A DNA stretch of 32,338 bases from Gemmatimonadaceae bacterium. Lineage in GTDB: Bacteria > Gemmatimonadota > Gemmatimonadetes > Gemmatimonadales > Gemmatimonadaceae. Below the pieces are notes generated by a model. The model saw only the letters and a list, made by a program, of their open reading frames with translations. It was not told the origin of the DNA and made no database searches. Where the stretch lies: the NCBI GenBank assembly GCA_013697785.1, contig JACCWE010000073.1, forward strand, positions 1 to 32,338, written 5' to 3'. Of this stretch, positions 23,478 to 31,473 are shown in pieces. Every line of letters starts with the position of its first letter. The first letter of the stretch is position 1. A program made the translations under genes and the position numbers.

Positions 23478-24785
23478 CTAGAAGGCGACGAGTCCCCATG
23501 GGCGCGTGTGTGTGTCCACGGGCAATGCCACGGGAGTACCCGGCTCCGACAGCGATCCATCGGCCGCGACGGCGAGCGCGTGCAGCACGTTCCCGTTTGC
23601 CGCCGTGAAATCGGGATTCGTGTGCTGCGAGACGACGTACAGAAACTTGCCGTCCGGCGTCAGAGCTTCCTGGAAGGCCTGGCTCGTGGGCACCGGCATC
23701 CCCATCGCATTCATGTACGATGGACCGGGGTTTTTCAGCAGGAGGTGCTGATCTTCCACTGGCGCCAGGGGGGCAGTCGCATCATACCACGACATGGAGT
23801 TGTCACCCGTGTCCACGGTATATATGGCTGAACCCGTGGCGTTCGTGGTGATCCAGCAGATCGCCTGTCCGGAGTTGGCAACCGACGTCCGGAACGTCAG
23901 CGCACCAGTGCCCGAATCGAAGTTGTAGACTCCCAGCTTGTTCTGCGTGACGAATCCGACGTAGAGAATGTTCTGCGTCGGATGCACCGCCAGACCGAGC
24001 ACGAGCTGCGCCAGTGCGCTGTCGCCGGGAATGTTCAGTGGCGTGCCAGGCGCGGGAGCGAAGGTGCCGTCCGATGCGAGGGTGAACGAGCGAAGCGAGC
24101 CCGCAGGCGACGGTGCGATCGGCGCCATGAAATCGGCGCCGAAAAACAGACTCTTCGAGGGAGAGAGAAGCACCATCTGCGGAGAAGCACCGGCGACTGT
24201 TTCGACCTTCGCTCCGGGTACAGGAGACAGCGAGCCGTCGGCTGCTATGGCGAGAGTCGCGTAGTTCGGAAGTTGGGTCGTCGGCTGGGCGGGATCCTGT
24301 GCCTTGTTGACGACGAGCAGATAGTTTCCGTCGACCGCGACGCTCACTGGATTGATGCCGTTGGATGAAAAGGGCGAGCCGGCCACCGACGTCAACGATC
24401 CATTTTCAGCGATGTCGAACACGGCGATGGTGTTGCTCCCCGGGTTCACGGCGAACAGCTGCTTGTGATCAGAGCTCGTGGCGACCGCAAAATCGACATC
24501 GTCCGGTCCCAGCCCCTGTGTGGGATTGGCGACTCCGGTTCCGCCGGTGAGAAACGGACTTCCAGCCATGGCGGTGAGCGAGCCGTCAGCAGCGCGCGTG
24601 TAGCCAAGCACGGCATTCTGTCCGGGCGTCGCCGAGTTGCTGATGAGATAAAGCACCTTGCTCGCCGTGCCTGTCCTCGTTCCCGTCGTGGAGTTATCGC
24701 AACCGATCAGGACGAGCGCCGCGAGAGTGGCCGTTGTGAGTGCGAGAGAATACCGCCGAAAGCTGAAGTCAATTCCCTGAATCAT
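23478..24785 (-). CDS. Beta-propeller (lactonase-like) lipoprotein
   Basis: The 435-residue lipoprotein has a signal peptide ending in L-I-G-C (Cys29). The mature domain has at least six copies of a blade motif of type D-G-S-L-T-A-M-A-G-S-P-F or its variants (N-G-S-L-T-S-V-A-G-S-P-F, D-G-S-L-S-P-V-P-G). It also has internal F-A-V-N-P-G-S-N-T-I-A-V-F-D segments, as in YVTN/6-phosphogluconolactonase propellers. ATG 24785 follows AGGAGG and is preferred over the upstream in-frame ATG 24968, which lies in the divergent regulator's leader. It is a relative of the 3136-4485 protein. It faces a GntR-type regulator gene across 183 bp, which holds the shared 11-bp motif 100 bp before this start. An export-linked role under that regulator is inferred. 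Confidence 0.88.
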   Translation of the reverse strand: MIQGIDFSFRRYSLALTTATLAALVLIGCDNSTTGTRTGTASKVLYLISNSATPGQNAVLGYTRAADGSLTAMAGSPFLTGGTGVANPTQGLGPDDVDFAVATSSDHKQLFAVNPGSNTIAVFDIAENGSLTSVAGSPFSSNGINPVSVAVDGNYLLVVNKAQDPAQPTTQLPNYATLAIAADGSLSPVPGAKVETVAGASPQMVLLSPSKSLFFGADFMAPIAPSPAGSLRSFTLASDGTFAPAPGTPLNIPGDSALAQLVLGLAVHPTQNILYVGFVTQNKLGVYNFDSGTGALTFRTSVANSGQAICWITTNATGSAIYTVDTGDNSMSWYDATAPLAPVEDQHLLLKNPGPSYMNAMGMPVPTSQAFQEALTPDGKFLYVVSQHTNPDFTAANGNVLHALAVAADGSLSEPGTPVALPVDTHTRPWGLVAF

Positions 24786-24884
24786 GATCGCCCTTCCTCC
24801 TCTGACTGTCGTCGCGTGCCGGAACGCCCAGCGCCTGTGAGGAAGAGTGGAGGCAGAGTCTGCGCCATCTGTGGCACTTTTGGT

Positions 24885-24895
24885 TGCAACAGTTG
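24885..24895. promoter_or_regulatory. Candidate operator, shared with 27691-27701
   Basis: TGCAACAGTTG contains the perfect palindrome CAACAGTTG (24887-24895, arms CAAC and GTTG around an A). The same 11 bases occur at 27691-27701, in front of the cytochrome gene. Here the motif lies 101 bp before the propeller lipoprotein ATG and 73 bp before the divergent GntR gene, in position to regulate either. Confidence 0.5.
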
Positions 24896-24968
24896 TATTA
24901 ATGTCCTGCAGCTGACGCACGATGCGGCGCACTGGCGTCGTGCGGTTCTGTTCATCCTTACCGAACAC

Positions 24969-25901
24969 ATGTCACTCGCACCGGAAATCGCAAATACCCT
25001 GCGGTTGCGCCTCATGCGCGGCTCGCACCTCGGCCACGTCAAACCGGGTGCGCGACTGCCAAGTGTGCGCGAGCTTGCCCGCGAATTTGGCGTCGATCAC
25101 CGCACGATCATCGCCGCCTACCGCACGCTGGAAGCGGAAGGCCTGGTTCGCATGCGTCCACGGTCGGGAATCTATTTCGACCCGTCGACCAGCACGAGCG
25201 AGCGCGCCGATCTCGCCCGCTCCGCGCGCTGGGCGCTCGATGTACTCGTCGGAGCGATCGCGCGGGGCACATCGGTCCCGCATCTGGCGACGGAGCTCGC
25301 CAAGTATTCCAGCAGTGTGCCGTTTCGTGTCGCGTGCGTGGAGTGTAACGACGATCAGGCATCGGCCCTGGTGTCGGAGCTCGAATCGGATTTTGGAGTC
25401 AAGGCCACGGGCTTCAACGTCGATGAGCTGATGGCCGATGACGAACGAACGATGACGTTGCTCGCGAGATTCGATCTGATCGTGACGACCCCGTTTCACG
25501 CGGGCGTCGTGCAGCGCTTTGCGCAGCGTGTCGGGGTGGCATGGATCGCCGTCACCTATCGCACAGATCTCTTCGCGGACATCGCGCGGCGGCTGACCTC
25601 GACACCCGTGCACTTCGTGCTCACCGACGAACGTTTCGGCGCGAAGCTCACTCGAATCTTCGAATCGTCTCCGGGGGCGGAGCAGCTGCACCTTCACGCG
25701 CTGTGCCGCGCCGACCTCGGAGCGATTCCGCGCGACGAACCGACGTACCTCAGCTTTACCGCGCGGCGACAGCTTGCGGGGCATCCAATCCTTGCCCGCG
25801 CTGTACCGGAGACGCGAACATGCTCGCTGGAATTTGCGCGAGAGCTGCTGACGTTCATCGTGCACGCGAATGCGGCGCGCGCCATGGAGACACGTTGCTA
25901 G
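24969..25901 (+). CDS. GntR-type winged-helix regulator with uncharacterised effector domain
   Basis: The 310-residue protein starts with a GntR winged helix (P-G-A-R-L-P-S-V-R-E-L-A-R-E-F-G-V-D at about 26-43, then Y-R-T-L-E-A-E-G-L-V and R-S-G-I-Y-F). The remaining 235 residues are not FadR, HutC or aminotransferase (MocR) domains. They include R-V-A-C-V-E-C-N-D-D-Q-A, D-L-I-V-T-T-P-F-H-A-G and V-H-F-V-L-T-D-E-R-F-G-A-K-L-T-R-I-F, suggesting a Rossmann-like or periplasmic-binding-like sensory fold. The gene at 27738-28805 is a paralog throughout its length. ATG 24969 has no good ribosome site, but earlier in-frame codons lack homology. It is divergent from a propeller lipoprotein gene and converges with the cytochrome gene. 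Confidence 0.87.
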   Translation: MSLAPEIANTLRLRLMRGSHLGHVKPGARLPSVRELAREFGVDHRTIIAAYRTLEAEGLVRMRPRSGIYFDPSTSTSERADLARSARWALDVLVGAIARGTSVPHLATELAKYSSSVPFRVACVECNDDQASALVSELESDFGVKATGFNVDELMADDERTMTLLARFDLIVTTPFHAGVVQRFAQRVGVAWIAVTYRTDLFADIARRLTSTPVHFVLTDERFGAKLTRIFESSPGAEQLHLHALCRADLGAIPRDEPTYLSFTARRQLAGHPILARAVPETRTCSLEFARELLTFIVHANAARAMETRC

Positions 25902-25931
25902 CACCGAGCGCTTCCATGCCGCGGCGAGTTG

Positions 25932-27584
25932 CTAGTGCATGGTCTCGCTGCGCGTATCCAGGGCTCGAAGATACGACACCACGGCGCTCCGCTGTTTGCC
26001 GTCCGCGAGATAGAAGGGATGCGGAGACGACGTCCCACGCGACGGATTGAGCAGGGCGTCGAGTGTCGGAACGGAATTGTCGTGCAGAAAGACCGGTTTG
26101 CGAGCCAGGTCGAGCAAGAGCGGCATAGCGATTCCTCGGATCTCGCCGCGCAGACTCGCGTTCACGATGACCATCTTGTCATCGAAGATCGATGCTTCCG
26201 TGTTGAGCACCGGATTGAGCGGCGGCATTCGCTGGGCGAGCGTGACCGGGTTATCGCCCGGAAAGATCGTTTTCATTGGAATCATGCGCGTCGGCACGGC
26301 CTTCGACTGGTCGGCGTTGTGGCAGCTCGTGCATCCCACCGTTCGGAACAGCGCACGTCCAGCCGCGAAGGTCGCCGCGTCGACGTCGGCGCCTCGCGGT
26401 GCCGGCAGACTGACCATATATGCATTGAGGTCGAGGAGCATCTTCTCGTCGACACGTAGCCCGACCGGCGCGTCCTCACTCCCAGGCATCGCATGCGGCG
26501 ACGCCTTGACGTACGGATAGCCGGTCACGCCGGTCGCCTGAAGCACCTTCACGTAGTCGTCGGCGATCTCGTCGCCGGCCGGACCGCCGAGCTTGTGCAG
26601 GAACGCGCGTCCACCCGGGGTGGTCAGCGTGGTCTGGTCGAGCAGCGAGGTGTAGACAAGGTTGCTGAAGTTGTCCAGGCGAGCGATCGTGCCGCCGCTG
26701 CCGTAGGGTGCGGCCAGGTCCTGCCTGAAGAGCGGCGAGTTGTGCATCGGATCGCCGTTGCCGTCGAAGGTGTCGTCGAACATGCCGACCGGATAGTTGT
26801 CGGGGTTCGAGAGATAGGCATCGACGTCGGCTTCCGAGGAATTCTCGGTGAGGCCCTTCGTCGACCGGCCGAGCGTCTTGCCTCCGTTCGCGCGCAGTGC
26901 GAGTTGCAACACCGGATAGAGGGCGCGCGAATTTGCCGCAGTCGCGAAGATTTTCCCCATGTTGAGCGAATGGTTCGCGAGCCCATCCTTGCGATGTCCG
27001 ATCGCTCCGCCGTGCGGCGACCGAAAGAGGGAGCCGTCGGCCATCGAGTGACAGAGCGCGCAGGTGGCGCCCACCTTGTCGCCCGACGCGAGGTTCATCA
27101 CACCGTCGCCGTTACTGTCCTTGATCGGCATCCCCATGACTGCGTTGTCGCTCATCAGCGTCGCCGTCGCCGCGGGATCGTTGAGCAACGCCGATGTACG
27201 TCCCGTAGGATCGCTCTTGAGCTGTGCGGTCAACGCATCGCGGGTCGTGCCGTCGAGCGCGTCGACATCGATTTGCAGCCCCAGCTCCAGCAATTGATAT
27301 GGCGTGACGCGCGCTGCCTTCATCCCGGCGGGCATGCGCACCGCATCGGTCCAGAAACCCTCGTTGCCGAAGGTTTCGGTGCGGAACACAGTCTTGCCTG
27401 CAGACGCGTCGCCGTCCTTTCGCGGAAGCGGCTTTCCCTGATCGGCGGGGCCATCGCTTCCGGCGCTCATCGCCATCGACGACGATCCGCCGGGCCAGCA
27501 TGCGGAGAGTAATCCCGAAGCGACCAGACAGATCGCAATCGTTGATAGTCCCGTTCGACGTGCTCGAATAAAGTGACGACGCAC
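25932..27584 (-). CDS. Di-heme c-type cytochrome lipoprotein
   Basis: The 550-residue product has a basic N-terminus, a hydrophobic stretch, and a lipobox L-S-A-C with Cys29. Two CxxCH heme-attachment motifs follow: C-A-L-C-H at residues 175-179 and C-T-S-C-H at 418-422. The second lies in a cytochrome c domain (A-A-G-R-A-L-F-R-T-V-G before it, a M-I-P-M-K after it). The region between resembles di-heme peroxidase-type or thiol-oxidoreductase-type proteins, but the catalytic activity is not certain. GTG 27584 is chosen because GAGG lies just before it; earlier starts read through the promoter and shared motif. It is transcribed from the region downstream of the second GntR gene. Confidence 0.88.
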   Translation of the reverse strand: MRRHFIRARRTGLSTIAICLVASGLLSACWPGGSSSMAMSAGSDGPADQGKPLPRKDGDASAGKTVFRTETFGNEGFWTDAVRMPAGMKAARVTPYQLLELGLQIDVDALDGTTRDALTAQLKSDPTGRTSALLNDPAATATLMSDNAVMGMPIKDSNGDGVMNLASGDKVGATCALCHSMADGSLFRSPHGGAIGHRKDGLANHSLNMGKIFATAANSRALYPVLQLALRANGGKTLGRSTKGLTENSSEADVDAYLSNPDNYPVGMFDDTFDGNGDPMHNSPLFRQDLAAPYGSGGTIARLDNFSNLVYTSLLDQTTLTTPGGRAFLHKLGGPAGDEIADDYVKVLQATGVTGYPYVKASPHAMPGSEDAPVGLRVDEKMLLDLNAYMVSLPAPRGADVDAATFAAGRALFRTVGCTSCHNADQSKAVPTRMIPMKTIFPGDNPVTLAQRMPPLNPVLNTEASIFDDKMVIVNASLRGEIRGIAMPLLLDLARKPVFLHDNSVPTLDALLNPSRGTSSPHPFYLADGKQRSAVVSYLRALDTRSETMH

Positions 27585-27661
27585 GTTGATCCTCACCGGA
27601 TAATCGCGACTCCATCCGTCTCGACGAACGTCGAAATGGAAGACCCCGCTGTATCCTGTGA

Positions 27662-27690
27662 TATCTATGCGTATCTGCTGCATGCGACAA
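27662..27690 (-). promoter_or_regulatory. Possible promoter of the cytochrome gene
   Basis: On the minus strand TTGTCG (27685-27690) and TAGATA (27662-27667) are separated by 17 bases, 78 bp before the cytochrome start. The shared 11-bp motif (27691-27701) abuts the -35 on its upstream side, a placement more usual for an activator than a simple repressor. Confidence 0.45.
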
Positions 27691-27701
27691 TGCAACAGTT
27701 G
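27691..27701. promoter_or_regulatory. Candidate operator, shared with 24885-24895
   Basis: TGCAACAGTTG is identical to the site at 24885-24895, including the palindrome CAACAGTTG. It lies 108 bp before the cytochrome start codon and directly upstream of a plausible -35. A weaker relative, TGCAACAG plus CTTG, occurs on the minus strand at 4675-4686 by the first propeller gene. The obvious candidate binders are the two paralogous GntR-type proteins. Confidence 0.5.
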
Positions 27702-27737
27702 GATAATTCCGGGCGATGTGATCCGGACGCTTCCTCT

Positions 27738-28805
27738 CTAACGAGCCAGCAGGCTCCGGCTGGCCGAGGAGGCTGCGTCATTCATACGCTTCGCGCTCGC
27801 TGCGAAGTTCGCGCGCACGATGAATGAGAGCAGTGTTCGCCGGCTCTCGTCCGAGAAGACCCGCGCATCCGGCATGATTCGCCGCAACAGCGCCAATCCC
27901 GAGCGAGCCTGCGCGCCCTTGTCGGCCCTTCGGCCACCGTCCGAAGCGCCGCGCGAGCCGAGATCGTAGTCGTGCATCATCCGCTCGCGAGCGAGCCTGG
28001 TGAGGTAGACCGGCGCACTGGCAGGTATCGCATCGAGATCGCTCCGTCCATACACGTATATTCGCACCGGGCGCGATCTGGCCGGAGGGGGGAACATCGT
28101 CGCCAGCTTGGCCGCAAACCGCGGGTCCGCGACGACAAAGTGGACGATCTCCCTACGCATGAGACGGCGGACTTCGGCGAACAGATCGGGGCACATGGTC
28201 ACCTCGATCAGCGGCACCCCGGCGGCAGTCGCGATCTCACGCATCGCATCGTCGGCGGATGCCGTCACCATCATGTCGGCACGACGAACCTCCAGGGGAA
28301 GCGTCCGCCTCTTCGGCAGATGATCGATATCGACGGCCTCGACATGCAGGCCATAGTCTCGCCGCAGTTCATCGGTGGTCGACCAGAGTTGATCCTCATT
28401 GCGGTCCAGGACTACCGCACGCAGGCGCATGGTTTCGCAACTCTGTCGCAGGCACTCGAGAAAGGCGGGAGCGGGCATGCCCAGCGTGAGCGATTCGGCG
28501 AACAAGTTGATGATCCACTCGGCGTGCCGCGAGCTCGCAGCCCCTTCGTTCTCGACTTCGAGCTGCGCGCGATTCGCGGTTGATGCGACGAATACGCCCG
28601 ATCGCGTGCGAAGCTCGACGAGTCCCTCTGCTTCGAGCGCACGATACGCCGCGAGCACCAGGCGTGCATCGACGTCGAACTCCCGGGCGGCAATCCGCAC
28701 ACTCGGCAGTCGATCTCCCGGCCGCAGCATTCCAAGGTGCAGCTGACCTACCACGCGCTGTCGCAGTGCGGTGACGAGCGAGAGCCGGCGTACGGGCCGC
28801 TTCAC
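27738..28805 (-). CDS. GntR-type winged-helix regulator, paralog of 24969-25901
   Basis: The 355-residue protein has the same layout as its paralog. Its winged helix (P-G-D-R-L-P-S-V-R-I-A-A-R-E-F-D-V-D, then Y-R-A-L-E-A-E-G-L-V and R-S-G-V-F-V) precedes the same effector domain, with V-H-F-V-V-A-D-P-R-F-A-A-K-L-A-T-M-F and P-V-Y-L-T-R-L-A-R-E-R matching its sister at equivalent places. It is longer by a polar insert near residues 287-305 (G-G-R-R-A-D-K-G) and a serine-rich C-terminal tail. The cytochrome gene follows 153 bp downstream on the same strand. The gene starts at ATG 28805, 154 bp after the lolA stop, probably from its own promoter. Confidence 0.87.
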   Translation of the reverse strand: MKRPVRRLSLVTALRQRVVGQLHLGMLRPGDRLPSVRIAAREFDVDARLVLAAYRALEAEGLVELRTRSGVFVASTANRAQLEVENEGAASSRHAEWIINLFAESLTLGMPAPAFLECLRQSCETMRLRAVVLDRNEDQLWSTTDELRRDYGLHVEAVDIDHLPKRRTLPLEVRRADMMVTASADDAMREIATAAGVPLIEVTMCPDLFAEVRRLMRREIVHFVVADPRFAAKLATMFPPPARSRPVRIYVYGRSDLDAIPASAPVYLTRLARERMMHDYDLGSRGASDGGRRADKGAQARSGLALLRRIMPDARVFSDESRRTLLSFIVRANFAASAKRMNDAASSASRSLLAR

Positions 28806-28932
28806 GCGACTCTCACGCCGAGCGAGCTGACAGCGAGAACGAGTGGCGGGAAGGTGTGCATGGATGTCAAATCTGTATTGCGGTGTAACGCCTGCGAAAG
28901 GCGAAGGTCAATCGGTACAATATTATTCCACG

Positions 28933-28957
28933 CGAGCCGCAGCCGAAACGCGGCTCG
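28933..28957 (-). terminator. Hairpin after lolA
   Basis: CGAGCCGC and GCGGCTCG form an eight-pair perfect stem around a nine-base loop, three bases beyond the lolA stop codon on the minus strand. No T-run follows, so it may be a factor-assisted terminator or mRNA 3' end. Confidence 0.5.
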
Positions 28958-28959
28958 AG

Positions 28960-29640
28960 TTAGCCCTGCGGACCATCGAACACCTTCACCCCCGCCGGCA
29001 CCTTGAACACGAACGCATTCGCATCCACCGCGCCGTTCTTCGCGAACTTCGTCACCGTGATCAGTCGCGTCACCCCGCTCTGATCCACCGTCTCCACCCT
29101 TCGGAGCAGCGCGTCGCCGTCGTTCACCCACAGCGTCACCTTCGAGAAGGGCGACGCGGTGCTCTTTGGCGACAACACCACCGAATGCGTGGCGCTCCCA
29201 TCGATGCTCGCAGCCGCGCCGCCGGTCACCGTATAGCTCTTTCGCGGCGCTTCGAGAAATTGCGCGGCGAAGTCCGGCGCGCCGACATCCGCGCCCAGCT
29301 TCGCGCGGATCACCTGCCCCGGATTCGTGCTCGGCAGATACACCCACACCCACTGGCCGTCGCTCACGATGCGATCGCCGGACGGCTCCGCGAACTTGAC
29401 CGCGAAGTGCGACGGCCGGCGCTGCTGCAGCTCGCCCGTCGTCGTCGCCTTCATGCCCGTGAGCGAGTTGTCGATCGTCTGCGTGAACGAGATGCGCGCG
29501 GTCTTCACCGTCGCGTACGCGGCCACCGCGCGATCGAGCGTGCTGTCGGCGCTCTGGGCGGCGATGCCGCCCGCGAGCAGACACACACTGACCAGCGCGA
29601 GCGCGCCCGAGCCGACCCAACTCGATTTATTCATCCCCAT
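28960..29640 (-). CDS. lolA: Outer-membrane lipoprotein carrier protein
   Basis: The 226-residue protein has a signal peptide ending A-A-Q and a LolA-fold body: V-K-T-A-R-I-S-F-T-Q-T near residue 47, G-E-L-Q-Q-R-R-P-S-H-F near 68 and V-S-D-G-Q-W-V-W-V-Y near 89-98, with a late T-V-T-K-F-A-K. LolA accepts lipoproteins from LolCDE and carries them across the periplasm, so the many lipoproteins in this window depend on it. The start ATG (29640) is one base after the aroF-type stop, so the pair is translationally linked; GGGG precedes it. A second ATG lies two codons on. Confidence 0.87.
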   Translation of the reverse strand: MGMNKSSWVGSGALALVSVCLLAGGIAAQSADSTLDRAVAAYATVKTARISFTQTIDNSLTGMKATTTGELQQRRPSHFAVKFAEPSGDRIVSDGQWVWVYLPSTNPGQVIRAKLGADVGAPDFAAQFLEAPRKSYTVTGGAAASIDGSATHSVVLSPKSTASPFSKVTLWVNDGDALLRRVETVDQSGVTRLITVTKFAKNGAVDANAFVFKVPAGVKVFDGPQG

Positions 29641-29641
29641 T

Positions 29642-30694
29642 CTACCCCGCCGCGACCGTCGCGGTCCGCGGCGCAGGGGTGAGTGTGCGCCCGATCGCCG
29701 CCGAGATGGTTCGCAGCTCACCAACGAGCTCCGCGAACTGGTCAGGGTAGAGCGACTGCGCCCCATCGCTCAACGCACGCTCGGGATTGGGATGGACCTC
29801 CACGAGAATCCCGTCCGCGCCCGCCGCAACCGCTGCGCGGGCCATCGGCGTCACGAGATCGCGAATGCCGGTGCCATGGCTCGGATCGGCGACGATCGGG
29901 AGATGCGACATCTGTTGCACGATCGGGATCGCGGTGAGATCGAACATGTTGCGCGTCGCCGGATCGAAGGTGCGCACCCCACGCTCGCACAAAATGACAT
30001 CCTTGTTCCCGCTCGCCAGCACGTACTCGGCGCTCAACAGCAGATCGTTGATCGTCGCCGCGAGACCGCGCTTGAGCAGCACCGGCTTGCCGAGTGTGCC
30101 GACGAATTTGAGCAGCGAATAGTTCTGCATGTTGCGCGCGCCGATCTGAATGCAGTCCGCGTATTCAGCGACGAGCTCCGCACCCTGCTCATCCATCGCC
30201 TCGGTCACGATCGCGAGCCCGGTTTCCTTGCGCGCAGTCGCGAGATACTTGAGCCCGACTTCGCCGAGTCCCTGGAACGAATACGGTGAGCTGCGCGGCT
30301 TGAACGCGCCGCCGCGCAGGCACGCCGCGCCGGCTGCCTTCACCTGATGCGCGGCGAGCACGATCTGCTCTTCGGTTTCCACCGAGCACGGACCCGCCAT
30401 GATCACGACTTCCTTTCCGCCGACATCGACGCCAGGCGCGATCGTCACCACCGTATTCTCGGGGCGCCACTCGCGCGACACCTGCTTGTAGGGCTGCGTG
30501 ACGTGAATGACCTGCGCCACACCCGACAGCGCGCTGATGCGCGAGGAGTCGACGCGACCGTCGTTGCCGACGAGCCCCACGGCCGTGCGCTGTGCGCCCG
30601 GCATCGGCCGCGCCTGATAACCCATCTCCTCGATCACCGAGACGACTGCGTCGATCTCCGCTGCAGACGCGCCGTGCTTCATCACGACCAGCAT
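29642..30694 (-). CDS. aroF: 3-deoxy-7-phosphoheptulonate (DAHP) synthase, type I beta
   Basis: The 350-residue enzyme joins phosphoenolpyruvate and erythrose 4-phosphate in the first step of the shikimate pathway. The N-terminal ~75 residues (M-L-V-V-M-K, then M-G-Y-Q-A-R-P) are a ferredoxin-like regulatory domain, as in the Thermotoga type, and the barrel follows with [31 protein letters not shown] and [12 protein letters not shown]. The regulatory domain suggests feedback inhibition by aromatic amino acids. The ATG shares one base with the stop of the upstream MBL gene (TAATG), so the three genes are one transcription unit. Confidence 0.94.
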   Translation of the reverse strand: MLVVMKHGASAAEIDAVVSVIEEMGYQARPMPGAQRTAVGLVGNDGRVDSSRISALSGVAQVIHVTQPYKQVSREWRPENTVVTIAPGVDVGGKEVVIMAGPCSVETEEQIVLAAHQVKAAGAACLRGGAFKPRSSPYSFQGLGEVGLKYLATARKETGLAIVTEAMDEQGAELVAEYADCIQIGARNMQNYSLLKFVGTLGKPVLLKRGLAATINDLLLSAEYVLASGNKDVILCERGVRTFDPATRNMFDLTAIPIVQQMSHLPIVADPSHGTGIRDLVTPMARAAVAAGADGILVEVHPNPERALSDGAQSLYPDQFAELVGELRTISAAIGRTLTPAPRTATVAAG

Positions 30695-31458
30695 TACCGT
30701 TCCTCGATTTCAGTGGACCAGCCATCAGCGGCGACGATCACTTGCCCCAAATACCTGAGCGCGATGATCTCGCCAATGTCCTCGTCGAGCACGGGCGGAT
30801 AAAAGTGCGTGAGCACCAGCCGTCCCGGCTCCGCAAGCTCCGCCATCACCCCCACCTGCGCCGGCGTAAGATGATTCGCCACCGCCAGCTCTTCCGGCAG
30901 CGAGCACTCGCACAGCAGCACACTGCTCCCGCGTGCCCACTCGGCCACCGCCGTATCGAAGCCGGTGTCGCCCGTGTAGACCAGGCGCGCGAGTCCACGC
31001 TCTACGGAATATGCAACGGATTCGGCCGTATGGGGCACCTTGTGCGCCTCGATCGTAACCCCGTCACCCAGATCGGCGCGTTCGCCCGGGGCCAGCTCAC
31101 GCACGGTCAGCGGAAAACCGGGATCCTCGAGCGTGTTGCCATAGATCACGGCGAAGCGGTCGATGAGCTGCTGCAGCCCCACCGGCCCGAGTATCGTGAG
31201 CGGCGCCGAGCGTGGCGGCAGCGTGCCGTACTTCGACGCGAAGAGCAGCGTCGTGAGGTCGAGCGTGTGGTCCGGATGAAAATGCGTGATCGCCAGATGC
31301 GTGATGCCGAGCCAATTCACGCCGCGCTCGCCCATCCGGTGCACCACACCGCTGCCGCAATCCATGAGCAGCACCACCGCGCCGGCCTCCACCAGATGGC
31401 CGGCATTCACGCGAGCGGATGGCGACGCGGTGCCCGTGCCGAGCGTGGTGAGCCTCAC
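30694..31458 (-). CDS. MBL-fold hydrolase, RNase Z-like
   Basis: The 254-residue protein begins [14 protein letters not shown] and carries the metal site H-F-H-P-D-H (residues 59-64), then V-Y-T-G-D-T-G-F near residue 160 and L-T-H-F-Y-P near 218. This pattern belongs to the RNase Z/phosphodiesterase branch of the fold. The exosite arm that grips tRNA in true RNase Z is not evident, so it could act on another phosphodiester. It shares one base with the downstream aroF-type gene and is 15 bp from the smc stop, so it lies in the same operon. Confidence 0.88.
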   Translation of the reverse strand: MRLTTLGTGTASPSARVNAGHLVEAGAVVLLMDCGSGVVHRMGERGVNWLGITHLAITHFHPDHTLDLTTLLFASKYGTLPPRSAPLTILGPVGLQQLIDRFAVIYGNTLEDPGFPLTVRELAPGERADLGDGVTIEAHKVPHTAESVAYSVERGLARLVYTGDTGFDTAVAEWARGSSVLLCECSLPEELAVANHLTPAQVGVMAELAEPGRLVLTHFYPPVLDEDIGEIIALRYLGQVIVAADGWSTEIEER

Positions 31459-31473
31459 TTCGCGAGCTGCCGG

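Noticed and set aside
28802-29620. 272-codon minus-strand frame overlapping lolA
   Set aside because: Out of frame with lolA, which has a signal peptide and family motifs; this one is glycine- and arginine-rich.
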